Of a stretch of 64,000 bases of DNA, positions 1 through 11,192 are shown one piece after another (the first letter of the stretch is position 1; every line of letters starts with the position of its first letter). This DNA is from Omphiscola glabra (lineage: Eukaryota; Mollusca; Gastropoda; Lymnaeidae), in contig OZ024794.1 in the NCBI GenBank assembly GCA_964017045.1, positions 31,269,315 through 31,333,314 on the forward strand. The letters run 5' to 3'. Made by a program: the position numbers and the translations under genes. The notes under the pieces are model-generated. The model was not told where the DNA came from, searched no databases, and saw nothing but the letters and a program-made list of their open reading frames with translations.

Positions 1-68
1 ACATTTAAGTACTCCGGCTCTCCATGAATTATTGAGTCTTGTTGCTGTAGTTAAAACTTGTAAACCAC

Positions 69-505
69 GGAGAGAGAAGGAGGGAGAGAGAGGGCGGGGA
101 GGGAGGGAGAGAAAGAGTAAGAGGAGAAGAAGAAAGAGAAAGAGAGAGAGAGAGGTAGGGGAAGAGAGAAAGAGAGAGAGTGAAGGAGGGAGAGAGTGAG
201 AAATGGAGAGATAAAGGGAGAGATAAAGGGAGAGATAAAGGGAGAGATAAAGGGAGAGAGAGAGCGTGTGTGAGGGGAATGAAGAGAGGGGGAAAGAGAG
301 AAAGAGACAGACAGAAGGAGAGAGAGAGGGAGGAGGGAGAGAAAGAGTTATAGAAGAAGAAAGAGAGAGAGGTAGGGGAATAGAGAAAGAGAGAGAGAGT
401 GGAGGGAGAGAGAGATAAAAGGAGAGAAAAGGAGAGAGAAAATGAGAGAGAGTGTGTGTGAGGGGAAGGAAGAGAGAGGGAAAGAGAGAAAGAGACAGAC
501 AGAGG

Positions 506-536
<31 letters not shown>

Positions 537-566
537 AGGGGGAGAGAGAGGTAGAGAGAGAGAAAT
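69..566. repeat. GA-rich low-complexity tract
   Basis: About 500 bp of almost pure purine on the plus strand, mostly GAGAGA with interspersed AGGGAGAGATAAAG blocks. Two similar halves (about 69-300 and 301-566) share the block order: a GAGAAAGAG part, then a GGTAGGGGAA part, then a GTGTGTGAGGGGAA part. This suggests an old duplication of about 230 bp. No coding signal. Confidence 0.9.
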
Positions 567-870
567 CTGAATGTGTTGATGTGGGCGATATTACTGTAAT
601 TTAAGAGTACAAAAGAGTTTTAAAAACTTTCGCTAAAACCATTTTCTGAAAGGGCGATTTTTTTGTATCGTTTTCTAATCCTTGTAGAATGTTTTATTGC
701 CTACCGATTATTTAAAGCCAAGAGACGCTCTTGTAGACCAGCAACTAACGGCTGAAGTAAGCTAATGAATACGGGGCAAGCTTTACAGTACGGGGTTGGA
801 ATTCTTACAGAAGGTAGTCAGGCCACTGCCTGAGGTGAAGTGTCATGTAAGCGGTGTAGTTTGTCATGGA
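567..870. other. No recognisable feature
   Basis: AT-rich sequence with a short T-run. I see no coding frame, RNA gene or transposon end. Confidence 0.5.
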
Positions 871-1088
871 GCGGGAAAGGTTGACAGGTGAGTGGGCTAG
901 GTTGTCAGGTGAGTGGGGAAGGTTGTCAGGTGAGTGGGGAAGGTTGTCAGGTGAGTGGGGAAGTTTGTCAGGTGAGTGGAGAAGGTTGTCAGGTGAGTAG
1001 GGAAGTTTATCAGGTGAGTGGTGAAGGTTGTCAGGTGAGTGAGGAAGGTTGTCAGGTGAGTGGGGAAGGTTCTCTGGTGAGTGGTGAC
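871..1088. repeat. 21-bp minisatellite
   Basis: About ten copies of a 21-bp unit with core GGTTGTCAGGTGAGTGGGGA, with point variants (GGGGAAG, GGAGAAG, GTGAAG). It abuts a different array at 1089. Open frames here on both strands follow from a unit length divisible by three. Confidence 0.92.
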
Positions 1089-1438
1089 AGCTTGTCTTAC
1101 AACAAACTGTCCTACAACAACTTGTCCTACAGCAAATTGTCATATAATTAACTGTCGTCCAACAACTTGTCCTACAACAAACTGTCCTACAACAAACTGT
1201 CCTACAACAAACTGTCCTACAACAACTTGTCCTACAACAACTTGTCCTACAGCAACTTGTCCTACAGCAACTTGTCCTACAACAAACTGTCCTAAAACAA
1301 TTTGTCCTACAACAACTTGTCCTACAACCAACTGTCCTACAACAAACTGCCATACAACAAACTGTCCAAAAACAAAATGTCCTGCAAAAACTGTCATACA
1401 ACAAACTCTCCTACAACAAGCTGTCCTACAACAAAAAA
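1089..1438. repeat. 15-bp minisatellite
   Basis: About 23 copies of a 15-bp unit with core TGTCCTACAACAAAC, including CTTGTCCTACAGCAA variants. It starts where the 21-bp array ends. The stop-free frames of about 120 codons on each strand are by-products of the 15-bp period. They encode only short Cys/Thr/Pro or Val/Gly/Gln repeats. Confidence 0.92.
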
Positions 1439-1677
1439 TTAAAACCTGACGCTGTTGTATAATGCATAAGCTCACGGATTGTTCACCCGAGACATAACTT
1501 GCCAGGCCACATCATCCCCACCCCACCCACCCACCCCCACACCCCCCAAGGGTGTGTGTGAAAAGCATTTGATTATGAGGTGCCAGGAATCATTACTGCG
1601 TACATTCATAGTTTGGTGTGTGCTAATAGAACAACCCCCTAGTGATATTTTAAGTAGGACCGAAAGCTAATGTATGG

Positions 1678-1850
1678 AGAGAGAGAGATGGAGAGAGAGA
1701 GATGGAGAGAGAGAGAGAGAGGTGAAGAGTGAGAGTGAGAGAGGTGAAGAGAGAGGTGAAGAGAGAGGTGAAGAGAGAGAGAGAGAGGTGAAGAGTGACA
1801 GAGAGAGAGAGAGGTGAAGAGAGAGAGAGAGAGAGATTGTGAGAGAGAGT
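1678..1850. repeat. GA-rich tract with GGTGAAGAGAGA units
   Basis: Purine-rich simple sequence made of GAGAGAGATG and GTGAAGAGAGAG blocks. Confidence 0.88.
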
Positions 1851-1866
1851 TTTTGAATTGTATAGT

Positions 1867-2022
1867 CAATGACGTAGGAAAGGGGTGTGGACGGGGCCCT
1901 TTTTTAAAAAAACTTCATATGCAGGGGCGGAATTTTTTGGGCAGCTGCAGAGTCTTTTCGTGGAAGGGTGCGGCAAAATTATCTGTCCGTCCCAATCGGC
2001 ACTAACCCTAGCTACGCCACTG
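1867..2022. mobile_element. Short non-autonomous DNA transposon, GGCGTAGCTAGG-type ends
   Basis: About 156 bp. It begins with a degenerate end (AATGACGTAGGAA) and finishes in CTAGCTACGCCACTG, the inverted complement of CAGTGGCGTAGCTAG. Similar ends recur at 13985, 41563, 50300 and 52975. No clear target duplication flanks this copy. There is no coding capacity, so it would depend on a transposase encoded elsewhere. Superfamily is not settled here; the 41563 copy has a hAT-like near 8-bp duplication. Confidence 0.6.
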
Positions 2023-2220
2023 GCTTTATTATAAAAAAATAACTTCTGAATTTGGATTATAATATTTAACATTAACTTTTCCTCGTATGGGTGCTAAAAA
2101 CGGAGATAGCATCATAGGTCAATTACATAATATCTAGATTTTTTTTTTGTTAAATCCTTTCTTTATTCCCCTCCCCACCCCCACCCTAACCCTTATTGAG
2201 TTTTAATAATTTTTGAACTA

Positions 2221-2411
2221 AATAGCATAGTGTGAACATGGAGGCAGATACTTAACCGATACAACTCAATAGCATAGTGTGAACATGGAGGCAGATACTT
2301 AACCGATACAACTCAATAGCATAGTGTGAACATGGAGGCAGATACTTAACCGATACAACTCAATAGCATAGTGTGAACATGGAGGCAGATACTTTTCCGA
2401 TACAACTCAAT
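2221..2411. repeat. 47-bp tandem repeat, four copies
   Basis: Four nearly identical 47-bp units starting at 2221, 2268, 2315 and 2362, each with GCATAGTGTGAACATGGAGG followed by CAGATACTTAACCGATACAA. The last unit has TTTTCCG where the others have TTAACCG. High identity suggests recent duplication. Confidence 0.95.
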
Positions 2412-3037
2412 AGAGACACGATTCACACTTATATCCGACTCATGCAGACTAATCTTAAGGAACAACGTTTAACTCAAACAAGGCATTTTAAGACTTCAGA
2501 AAATATGTACGATGAATGAAAAAAACAAACTAATTTTCATTTATTTGAATCAATTAAAAAATACGTTATCTTTTCTTATAAGCTAAAGAACACAGCAGGT
2601 GAGATTTTGAATTTTTTATATCTATAGTTTTTAGAAAAAAATTTAAAGATTGAAGGTACAATAGTTATGAAAGTAGCATTTTATAATATGATGTCTCACT
2701 GCAGTGTCCGACCAATTCCTCTCACTTTCTTACTTCGAGTTATGTCTATCTCGTTCTCTCTCTCTCTCTCTCTTCCCCCCCTCTCTCTCTCTTCCTCCCT
2801 CTCTCTCTCTCTCTTCATATCTGTCATTACTTCTCTCCCCTCTTCCTTCCTTCGTCTCGTCCAATTGTTTTTTCCTTCTTATCTCGCACCTTCTCTTTCT
2901 TTCTTTCTCTATCTCACGTCTTCTTCTCTGTTATGTAGGCGACTTGTTTGCTTCATGCTTTCCCTGTGCATGAACTCTAGCTGACAACAAACTCGTGACC
3001 GCTTTTAAGGTGTGGGTAGCAAACTAATAGTCTCCCT
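2412..3037. other. Intervening sequence with CT-rich patch
   Basis: AT-rich unique sequence with a CT-rich simple repeat at about 2752-2815. Frames over the CT tract encode only Ser/Leu runs. No gene seen. Confidence 0.5.
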
Positions 3038-3430
3038 TTAACCTTGTTTACAACACGCTTAGTATTGTCGTTTCAGTCAGTATATTATAGAAACATCTGG
3101 ATAAAACTCGAATGGAAAGCAATGCGTCAGGTGGTTCTCGAAAGATGAGTAGAATAGACCATAAAAGCGTGTGGAGACAAATGACAAGGAGGCAGAGATT
3201 CTATCGTGTGTGTTATTTTCACTACGAGACAGCGCTTTGTTTACTGTGTGTATGTAGATTTCTTTTCACCATTGTACCATTTTTGCACATTGTATTTTAT
3301 TAACATCGTACCGGTACCAGCCAAATAGTATACTGTAAGTCAATCGTTTAATATATTTTGTCTTGATTTTGTAAATTAACATATTAAAACGTATTGATTG
3401 TAATTAGCCCTGGTTCGAGTATCGTGATGT
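3038..3430. repeat. Dispersed repeat, copy A
   Basis: This segment aligns by eye with 34640-35240. Shared landmarks in the same order are TTTAACCTTGTTTACAACA, a TGTAGATTTTCTTT-like block, ACCGGTACCAGCCAAA, and ATTGATTGTAATTAGC followed by GAGTATCGT. Copy B holds a hAT insertion. I cannot assign a class. No tRNA-like head or terminal inverted repeat is obvious, and no protein is recognisable. Confidence 0.7.
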
Positions 3431-3661
3431 AAACAACGAGGCTTCACTCACACTTGTATGCCCTTAAGTAACGAAAGCCTCGTTATGATGGGGGAGTTTT
3501 CTTATCCCAGGGCTTCAAGTGTAGCCTCGGGCCCTCTCGGCCGTCTGGATTGAATTCCGGACCACCCTGCGGGGCCGACATTTATACAGTGAACACTTTG
3601 ACGTGGTACAGCTGACTTTATTCCCCCAACACGTGATGTCAATAACAGAACACATACTCTG
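3431..3661. other. GC-richer unclassified segment
   Basis: Contains the block GGGCCCTCTCGGCCGTCTGG and a following AATTCCGGACCACCCTG, possibly part of a short dispersed element. No match I can name. Confidence 0.3.
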
Positions 3662-3921
3662 AAGTCATATTATAGATTATAAACTTGCAAGCATAAAACA
3701 CAAACGTTCAGTCGTAGATCATACACTTGCAGTCATAGATCACAAATTGCATTCATAGATCACAAAATTGCAGTCATATATCACAAACTTGCAGGTCATA
3801 TATCAGTTTGGGATCTATGTCTGCAAATTTGGGATCTATGTCTGCAAGTTTGGGATTATGACTGCAATTTTGTGATCTATGACTGCAATTTTGTGATCCA
3901 TGACATCAATTTTGTGATACT
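3662..3921. repeat. Palindromic (head-to-head) minisatellite
   Basis: Roughly 21-bp units occur in one orientation at 3662-3804 (TGCAGTCATAGATCACAAA) and in the opposite orientation at 3805-3921 (TTTGTGATCTATGACTGCA). The two halves are therefore reverse complements and could fold into a long imperfect hairpin centred near 3804. Confidence 0.85.
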
Positions 3922-4379
3922 TTTACAAGTATGATCATAAAAAATTTTGCAAGGACAAAAACTGGGGATTAGGAAATGAGTCTAGGTTGTTTTTAACAAC
4001 AAACAATGAACAGTTATATTGCTGTTCTTAACTTGTATTTCGAGAGTATGAACAATTAGCCAACCAATGACCGTTTGTTTGCTAGCCTGTATGTCAGCAA
4101 ATCTTTGTTTTGTATTTGTTTTTTCTTTCTTTCATTCTTTTTTTTTCTCTTCCTATTTTGTAAGATCGCTGATGGCGCCCCAAAGCACGCGTCGCCCTCG
4201 GGCAACTGCCGGAGTTGCCGGCACCCTGAGCGGACACCGCACGTGACGTGTGGAAACACTTCAGTCTCGTACAGGGGTTATCTGATCTTATATTTCTCTC
4301 ATAAAAACGACCCTAAATCTTGGGGGCACATCCCATCGCAAGTTCTTTCTCCACGGTTTTTTATGTTTTCGTTTAAACC

Positions 4380-4585
4380 ATGACAGGCCCGCAGAACTCC
4401 AAATGTAAGGCGGGCCGTAATGCTTAATGAAAAACTTGCGCCGACCGAAAGAAAATAGGACGGGTGGGGGGGGGGGGAACTAATGAGAAAATAATAATAC
4501 AAATAATATTTCGTTACTTTGCGGGCCGCAAAGTGGGTATTGGTGGGCCGCATGCGGCCCGCAGAACATATGTTGTGCAGGTCTG
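4380..4585. mobile_element. Probable hAT-like fragment
   Basis: The right end reads TATGTTGTGCAGGTCTG, preceded by GGGCCGCATGCGGCCCGCAG. CAGACCTGCACAACATA ends with GGCCCGC interiors are typical of a hAT-type non-autonomous family I recognise. The left end is not clear (CAGGCCCGCAGAAC at 4383 may be internal), and I found no 8-bp duplication. Confidence 0.4.
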
Positions 4586-4868
4586 GTATAAGCAATTCAC
4601 CAGTGAGAATTGTATAACGAAATATTGGTTGTGGAAGTCCTCTTAATACGGCACGCCCCATTAGTGGCCCGAGTCCATAGCCTCTGGGGAAAATGTGGCG
4701 AGGGGCGAGAAGCTGACATGAAAAACATTCTGGGTTATCTTCTCGTGTAACATGAATCTAAGGCTCATCACGTTCCATCTGTTTCTATATTTTATATCTC
4801 GTGGTGGGTGGTAAATATGTCATTTTTTGTGACAAGACCTTGACATCTTGTCCCACCGTGCTATAGAC

Positions 4869-5031
4869 AGACATGGGGGTGAGCAATGCACAGACATGGG
4901 GGTGAGCAATAGACAGACATGGGGGTGAGCAATGCACAGACATGGGGGTGAGCAATAGACAGACATGGGGGTGAGCAATACACAGACATGGGGGTGAGCA
5001 ATGCACAGACATGGGGGTTAGCAATGCAGAG
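4869..5031. repeat. 23-bp minisatellite, seven copies
   Basis: Seven 23-bp units with core AGACATGGGGGTGAGCAAT, alternating GCAC and AGAC at the unit end. The alternation suggests a 46-bp dimer step in its growth. Confidence 0.93.
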
Positions 5032-5425
5032 ACGTGTAAACAGGTCTGCGATAAAGAACAACAGACACGACCATCACGTCAACAAATACAAGTCTGGCGA
5101 TTATTTAACGAATTCACGAATAAATAAATGTAAAAAAAAACCCAATAAAAAAAGCAATTAAATTAAAAAAACAGTTATATATTTATTTTTTGGGCCATAT
5201 ATTTTAACAAGTCACTTTTATTAAACCTTTCCTTGCATGCACTATGTTTTTGCCCTTGCGCGAGAAGTACACCTCCTTCTGCAGTTGTGCAAACAGAGTT
5301 GCCACATGACTTTTGGAGAGGAGGAAAAGTGGGGAGGTCTGCTACTTATCGGTTTTGTGTCCCCCTGCATGCAAAGTTGATCGAATACGTTTTTTTTTCA
5401 CATCATATATTTGGGCACCTTAAAC
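5032..5425. other. No recognisable feature
   Basis: AT-rich sequence with A/T runs. No supported coding region. Confidence 0.45.
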
Positions 5426-7314
5426 ATTAGAAGCCCTATGCGACCGCAGGGGTTGCCGGGCCTACATCCATCTCTGTGGCGCTACAGCCCATGTAAGGCT
5501 TTGGCCTGCCTCACCACTTCCTTCCACTCAGACCTCACTAATGCGTTTCTTTTCCATGCTTGGATTCCCAGCTGCTGTAGATCTTTTCCCACACAATCCA
5601 TCCATCTAAGCCCAGGTCTGCCTTTGAGTCGTTTTCCTCTGGGGTATTGGTTGTGTACCTCTTCACTCCTCTGCCATTTGGCATTCTCTCTAAGTGTCCT
5701 GCCCAGAATAGCCTACCCTTTTTTACTTCTAGTACTAGTGTGATATCCTGATATAGACTGTATAATTACTGGTTGGTTCATATTCTCCATCCATATTCAT
5801 TCTTTGTTGGTCCGTATATTTTCCAGACAAATTTTCTCTCCCATGAGTTTTATAGGTTTTCTGCCATTTTTGTTAGGGTCCAAGTTTCACTTGCGTATGT
5901 TACAACTTGTCTGATTACAGTTTTATAAATAGTTTTCTTAGTTTTTCTTGTAATGTTTATACTTTTGAGTATTTTCTGACTACTGAAGTATGCCCTGTTT
6001 CCGACTGATATTCTTTCTTTTGTTTCTGTTAGTAATTCTTCTCTTTCATTTAATAAAGATTTAAGCTATTTGAATTTATTACCTTTTGCAAAAGTCTGGT
6101 TTCTAATTTTAATGGCTGCATCTGTCTGTTCTTCTCTGTTAACTTCAAACCCACCTTGCAGTGATGCGTCTTTTAATTCAATAAAGTATTTTGATGTGTC
6201 TTTAATACTTTTCCATAACAGAGCTACGTCATCAGCATATGCAAGGTACTGAAGGAGTTGATTGTAGAGAGTGACTGTTGGTTGTGGGTCTTGGGTTTCC
6301 CTCGGAAAATATCCTGTTATTGTGCCTCGGGTGTCAATATGCATGCTTCTCATAACGCTCTAATGTTACGTTAAATAGCATATAAGACAGTGAGTCTCAC
6401 ATTCTTAGGCCTCGTCTAATCTGAAATTCCCTTGAATATTCTCCTTGAACCTTGATTTTGCTTTTTGAGTTGTTCAGTGTTACATGTATCAGTCTTGTCA
6501 GTTGTTGGGTATGTCAAACTCCTGCAGAGTCTCATATAGATATTTTCTTTTGATGCTGTCATAGGCCAATTTATAGTCCACACAGAGTTGATGTACTGGG
6601 ATATTATATTCATATCATTTCTCTAGGCATCTGATAGTGAAAATCTGATCAATCGTTGAACTGTTTTGCCTGAATCCACATTGGTAATCACCTAGTATTT
6701 CTTCAGTGTACGGTTGTAGTCTTTTTGGTAATTAGCTTCGTCAATATTTTGTAAGAAACATTTAATAGGGAGATTCCTCTGTAGTTTGTGCACTGAAGTT
6801 TGGAGAATCTCTTGTGTATTGGGGTTATTAATGATGTTTCCCAATCTGTTGGAGTTTTCTTTTCTTGTCAAATTTTAGTTATAAGTTTGTGTATCTGAGT
6901 GTGTAGTTCTCTTCCTCCATATTTAATATGTTCCGTTGTGATGAGGTCTTCTCCGAGGCGTAGCTGAGGGGGCAGAGGGGGACAGATATCCCTGGGCGCA
7001 GGCTAATTAGAGGCGCCAAAATGTGCTTTGATATTATTTATTGAAGAAAATAATGAGTTAAGAGTTTTAAAAAAAATAAAGGGAGGCTCTTTAGAATGAA
7101 TCTTGCACCCAGGCGCTAAACACTCTAGCTACGCCTCTGGGTCTTCTCCGGGGGCTTTGTGGTTTTTCCATGTAATTAATTACTTCTTTAGTTTCTTCTA
7201 GAGTTGGGGAGTTTATAAAAGGGTCTGGTCCTCCCCGTGGTAGTTGGTAATCTTCATCTTGTCTATTGTCTGCATTTAGTACGTCCTCAAAATATTCAGC
7301 CCACGCACGGACTC
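5426..7314 (-). pseudogene. Degenerate non-LTR retrotransposon (reverse transcriptase remnant)
   Basis: Minus-strand translation in shifting frames gives an ordered RT domain: AEYFEDVL and PDPFINSPTLEETKEVI (7314-7170), then after an inserted MITE DWETSLITPIHK and CTNYRGISLLN (about 6840-6750). Next comes the motif-A region, then LAYADDVALL, the catalytic YADD box (about 6250-6220). Downstream lie a post-RT region, RLFWAGHLERMPNGR (about 5710-5660), and a 3' tail resembling TGGGCTGTAGCGCCAC. Stops and frameshifts break it throughout. The 5' end, including any endonuclease domain, is missing. It is a dead fragment; clade not determined, though the post-RT motif fits endonuclease-type LINEs. 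Confidence 0.85.
6954..7139. mobile_element. MITE nested in the LINE, 9-bp target duplication
   Basis: 186 bp bounded by GAGGCGTAGCTGAG and CTAGCTACGCCTCTG, flanked by perfect direct repeats GGTCTTCTC at 6945-6953 and 7140-7148. Removing it rejoins the LINE frame around the PQSP/GEDLITTEH position. The interior matches, in reverse orientation, the element at 46732-46925 (shared AATATCAAAGCACATT and GGCGCC blocks). Non-coding and non-autonomous; superfamily unassigned. Confidence 0.85.
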
Positions 7315-7441
7315 TTATATTAACATGATGAGATCCTTACTTAAACTAACATCAACTAAAAAGGTGGCTTACTAGAAGAGGAAAAAAACTCACTGCTTCT
7401 AAACATTCACTTTCCACTTCCCTTATTTAAAATCCGGAAAT

Positions 7442-7555
<114 letters not shown>

Positions 7556-7805
7556 CACCTCACACCCCAAAACAAATTACTACGGCACTGCATGGAAATA
7601 AACAATATCAATATTACATACAAATGAACGTAACACCACACCCCACCCCACCAAAAAATAATATGATCAACTCGTCTCATGGCAAAGATGTATAACACGA
7701 ATCCATGTCAAGTTTAATTTTTTGTTAAACATTTTTTTTAATGCTTTTCAAATACATGAATACACGTGTATTCTGGAGGTACAAAAAGAACAATGACTGC
7801 TGCCA

Positions 7806-7852
7806 ATAAACAAACAAACAAACAAACAAACAAACAAACAAACAAACGAAAC
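7806..7852. repeat. (CAAA)n microsatellite
   Basis: About eleven AAAC tetranucleotide units. Confidence 0.95.
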
Positions 7853-8670
7853 AAAAAATTGTATCGAGGACACCAATCAGGATTAATTTTTTATAGAAAA
7901 CTGCTTATACGCAGATACTGACTGTCCCAGTATCGACCCGCGCTATAATCATTAATAATTAGAGATGGGGTTTGTAAAACGATACCTTTAGTCAACGATT
8001 CGGTTTACACAACTTCGACAACGCCCAACGAAGCCTAATGTAACATACGAAGTCGTCTTTCATATAAGAGTTTGTTTTTATGACTTTTTTTTTTCAGAAT
8101 GTGTTTTTTCCGCACTCACGCACATCTCTTCATCTAGCGACTCCATCTCTAATTCCGTCTCCGACTCCATCTCCGACTATTTCAAAAAAAAGAAGAAAAA
8201 AAACAACAACCTAGACTCCGATAACGGCTAACAGACTTCGAATCTACGGGCCTCCATCAATAACCCAGTATCTGTTGGACGCCACATCTCTTTGTCTTGG
8301 CACAGCGCTAACAGCGCCCCCCGTCACACTGACATGTCCGAAAAGCAGGTCATCGCCAAAAACTGAAATATCATCACTTGACATTTGACACTGACACAAA
8401 AAAAAAAAAAAAAAAAAATGCCAGCCTAAAACAAAACAATTCGGATGTTGCCATGGCTGTGAGACAACTACCACCGCCCCCTAACACACACACCCAAACA
8501 AAGATATAACCCCCGCGGTCTACGCCCCTGACGGGAGATTATTGATCGATCCAGCCCGAAGAGTATCGGGTTTTTGTGTGTGTGTGTGGTGCGGTGTGCC
8601 GTCCCAAATGATGTCATTAGACAAAAAGCCGTTTAATTCAGACCATGGTCAGCTTTGCCACGCAAGGGCA
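7853..8670. other. Intervening sequence
   Basis: Unique AT-rich sequence with a 20-bp poly-A run near 8399 and a short TG run near 8573. Around 8150-8180 CGACTCCATCTC-type steps recur a few times. No gene supported. Confidence 0.45.
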
Positions 8671-9137
8671 TGATGTTATGGTGATGTTATGGTGATGTTA
8701 CAGTGATGTTATGGTGATGTTACAGTGATGTTATGGTGATGTTATTGTGATGTTATGGTGATGTTACGGTGATGTTATGGTGATGTTACAGTGATGTTGT
8801 GGTGATGTTACAGTGATGTTATGGTGATGTTATGGTGATGTTATGGTGATGTTATGGTGATGTTATGGTGATGTTATGGTGATGTTATGGTGATGTTATT
8901 GTGATGTTACGGTGATGTTACGGTGATGTTATGGTGATGTTACAGTGATGTTATGGTGATGTTACAGTGATGCTACGGCGATGTTACGGTGATGTTTTGG
9001 CGATGTTATGGCGATGTTATGGTGATGTTATGGTGATGTTATTGTGATGTTACGGTGATGTTACGGTGAATTTACGGTGATGTTACGGTGATGTTAGGGT
9101 GATGTTGCAGGGATACTAATGATGTTACCGTGATGCT
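8671..9137. repeat. 11-bp minisatellite
   Basis: About 41 copies of an 11-bp unit GATGTTATGGT, with variants GATGTTACAGT, GATGTTACGGT and GATGTTATTGT. The period is close to one DNA helical turn, so the GATG steps sit nearly in phase on one face. Confidence 0.95.
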
Positions 9138-10060
9138 AGTGTGGCGGTACAGTGATTTTACGTAGAAGCGTAGAATTAACTTTAAAGAATCAAAATTGAG
9201 CTCCAGAGAGGGTGCCAGGTGAATTATAATTATCTATTCCACCCCATTATACACTACTCCCCCCTCCCCCAAACCTTTAAACAATTTTTTAAAGTTATTT
9301 TTTAAAAAACCGATTCCTTTTTTTTTTTTTGTTGAGACTCACTGTAATCAAGTTCCGGTTCAAGGGCAGCGTATTAATGTTAGATAATTCATCCCAACGA
9401 TTCTGGAATACGACGCCGGGGCCTCTGAAAGGGAGGCTATTATGAGATACCTGCTGGAGAGGGGAAATAATTACTCCTTCAGAAATGCTAGGTAAATAAG
9501 GTTACCATGATTTTAAAAAAAATTCCCAAAATAAAATTTTCTTTAACTGTTTATTCCTTTCGTTAAACCATGTTCCAATTTAAAACTTTCTAAATTTTGG
9601 CAGATTTTTTTTTTTTTTATAAGGCAACTTAATTTAACATCGTCTAACTATTAATGTTTTTGACTATACACATGGCCCCGATCGTACCGCGAAGAGAGAG
9701 TGAGAGAGAGAGAGGAGAAAAAGAGAGAGAGAGAGAAAGAGGAGAGAGAGAGACTATCGCTAAAGGGCGCGACACTCCAGATGGCTAAATATAGTGATGG
9801 AAACCAGACGGAGAGTCGGAACAGGGGCAATAATTGATCACATCAGTTTTATACGAGTTCTCTCACGTGGCTGTAGGACAACAGGACAGTGTTTATTAAA
9901 CCGGAGTGGGAAAAAAATCGTCCTTGCTCGAGGCCTGCCTGTAACGAGAAAATCTGGCCAAATCGTTCGGGTTGTTACCAACCAGTTGTACTACATGTGT
10001 TCGAGTCAGTACTTGAGTCAGTAGACGTGCCAGAAAGAAAGGAGGGCATTATGTGGAATG
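9138..10060. other. Intervening sequence with GA patch
   Basis: Unique sequence, with poly-T at 9319-9330 and GA-rich tract at 9695-9752. The short plus-strand frame at 9794-10024 shows no recognisable domain. Confidence 0.4.
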
Positions 10061-10479
10061 GATATGAATGACAAATACAGGAGGATATGAATGACAAATA
10101 CGAGGATATGAATGACAAATACAGGAGGATATGAATGACAAATACAGGGGGATATGAATGACAAATACAGGGGGATATGAATGACACATACAGGGATATG
10201 AATGACAAATACAAGGATATGAATGTCAAATACAAGGGGATATGAATGACAAATACAGGGATATGAATGACAAATACAGGGGGATATGAATGACAAATAC
10301 AGGGGGATATGAATGACACATACAGGGATATGAATGACAAATACAAGGATATGAATGTCAAATACAAGGGGATATGAATGACAAATACAGGGATATTAAT
10401 GACACATACAGGGGGATATGAATGACAAATACAGGGATATGAATGACAAATACAGGGGGATATGAATTACAAATACAGT
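10061..10479. repeat. 20-24-bp minisatellite with 132-bp higher-order period
   Basis: About 19 units with core GATATGAATGACAAATACAG and variable GGGG/GGA/GA spacers. Marker variants recur 132 bp apart: the ACACATA variant at 10183 and 10315, and the GTCAAATAC variant at 10225 and 10357. A block of about six units was therefore duplicated. Confidence 0.93.
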
Positions 10480-10570
10480 AATACGTCGATAATTCGGACT
10501 AATTGTGTTTTGACCACCAGCCTGATTATCGGCTCATTTGACTTTTGGAACCCACCCATAGAGACATTTG
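10476..10570. mobile_element. Possible pogo/Tigger-like transposon end
   Basis: CAGTAATACGTCGATAATTC is preceded directly by TA and followed by GGAC. This resembles the terminal inverted repeat of pogo-type Tc1/mariner elements, which duplicate TA. The matching opposite end was not found, so it is a fragment at best. It directly abuts the minisatellite. Confidence 0.35.
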
Positions 10571-11184
10571 TTGAAAATATTGAGATCACAGCATATCATG
10601 TGACTTGGAACAGGCCATAGTTATGGCGGCGCCTATGAAGATGTTTCAGTCATGTTTAGGTGTCGTCATAATATTTTGACCCCCCTCCCCCCACGTCACA
10701 AAGTGTCACAAATTCTCCATTCACCCCCCCCCCCCCGACCCCCTTAGAGATGCACATGCGTTCGCTCTTTTTAAAAAAAAAAATATTTTTACAAATTTTG
10801 TTTTTGATTTGTTGAGTAGGTAATCCATATTTTCGACGATTATATTCAACTCCGGGATGACTGTCGTCTTGCTGTATCTGGTTTTATCTCCAATATCAAC
10901 AGAAACAAATGTTGTGTCCAGAGAGGTTACCCAAACCCTCTGAGGTCACATAACGTAATATATATAAATATCCGTGTATTTTTCGAGGTCTTACTTGAAT
11001 TTAGTAATAATAATAATAATAGCAAACTGCTCAAAATTTAATTTTACTTGAGGATTAACATATTTTTGCACTACTCCCAGTTAAGACATTTAGACATGCC
11101 GAATAGGATTTTTAAATATTTTCCCAAATTGATATGTTTATTTTTTAAAAAAAAACGGAAGAGTGGTATAAAAAGGTTGACATT
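10571..11184. other. Intervening sequence with poly-C runs
   Basis: Contains two C-runs (10681-10692, 10723-10737) around a GTCACAAAGTGTCACAAATT segment. That arrangement resembles 44934-45050 and may be a remnant of the same dispersed element. Otherwise AT-rich. Confidence 0.4.
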
Positions 11185-11192
11185 AAATAAGG

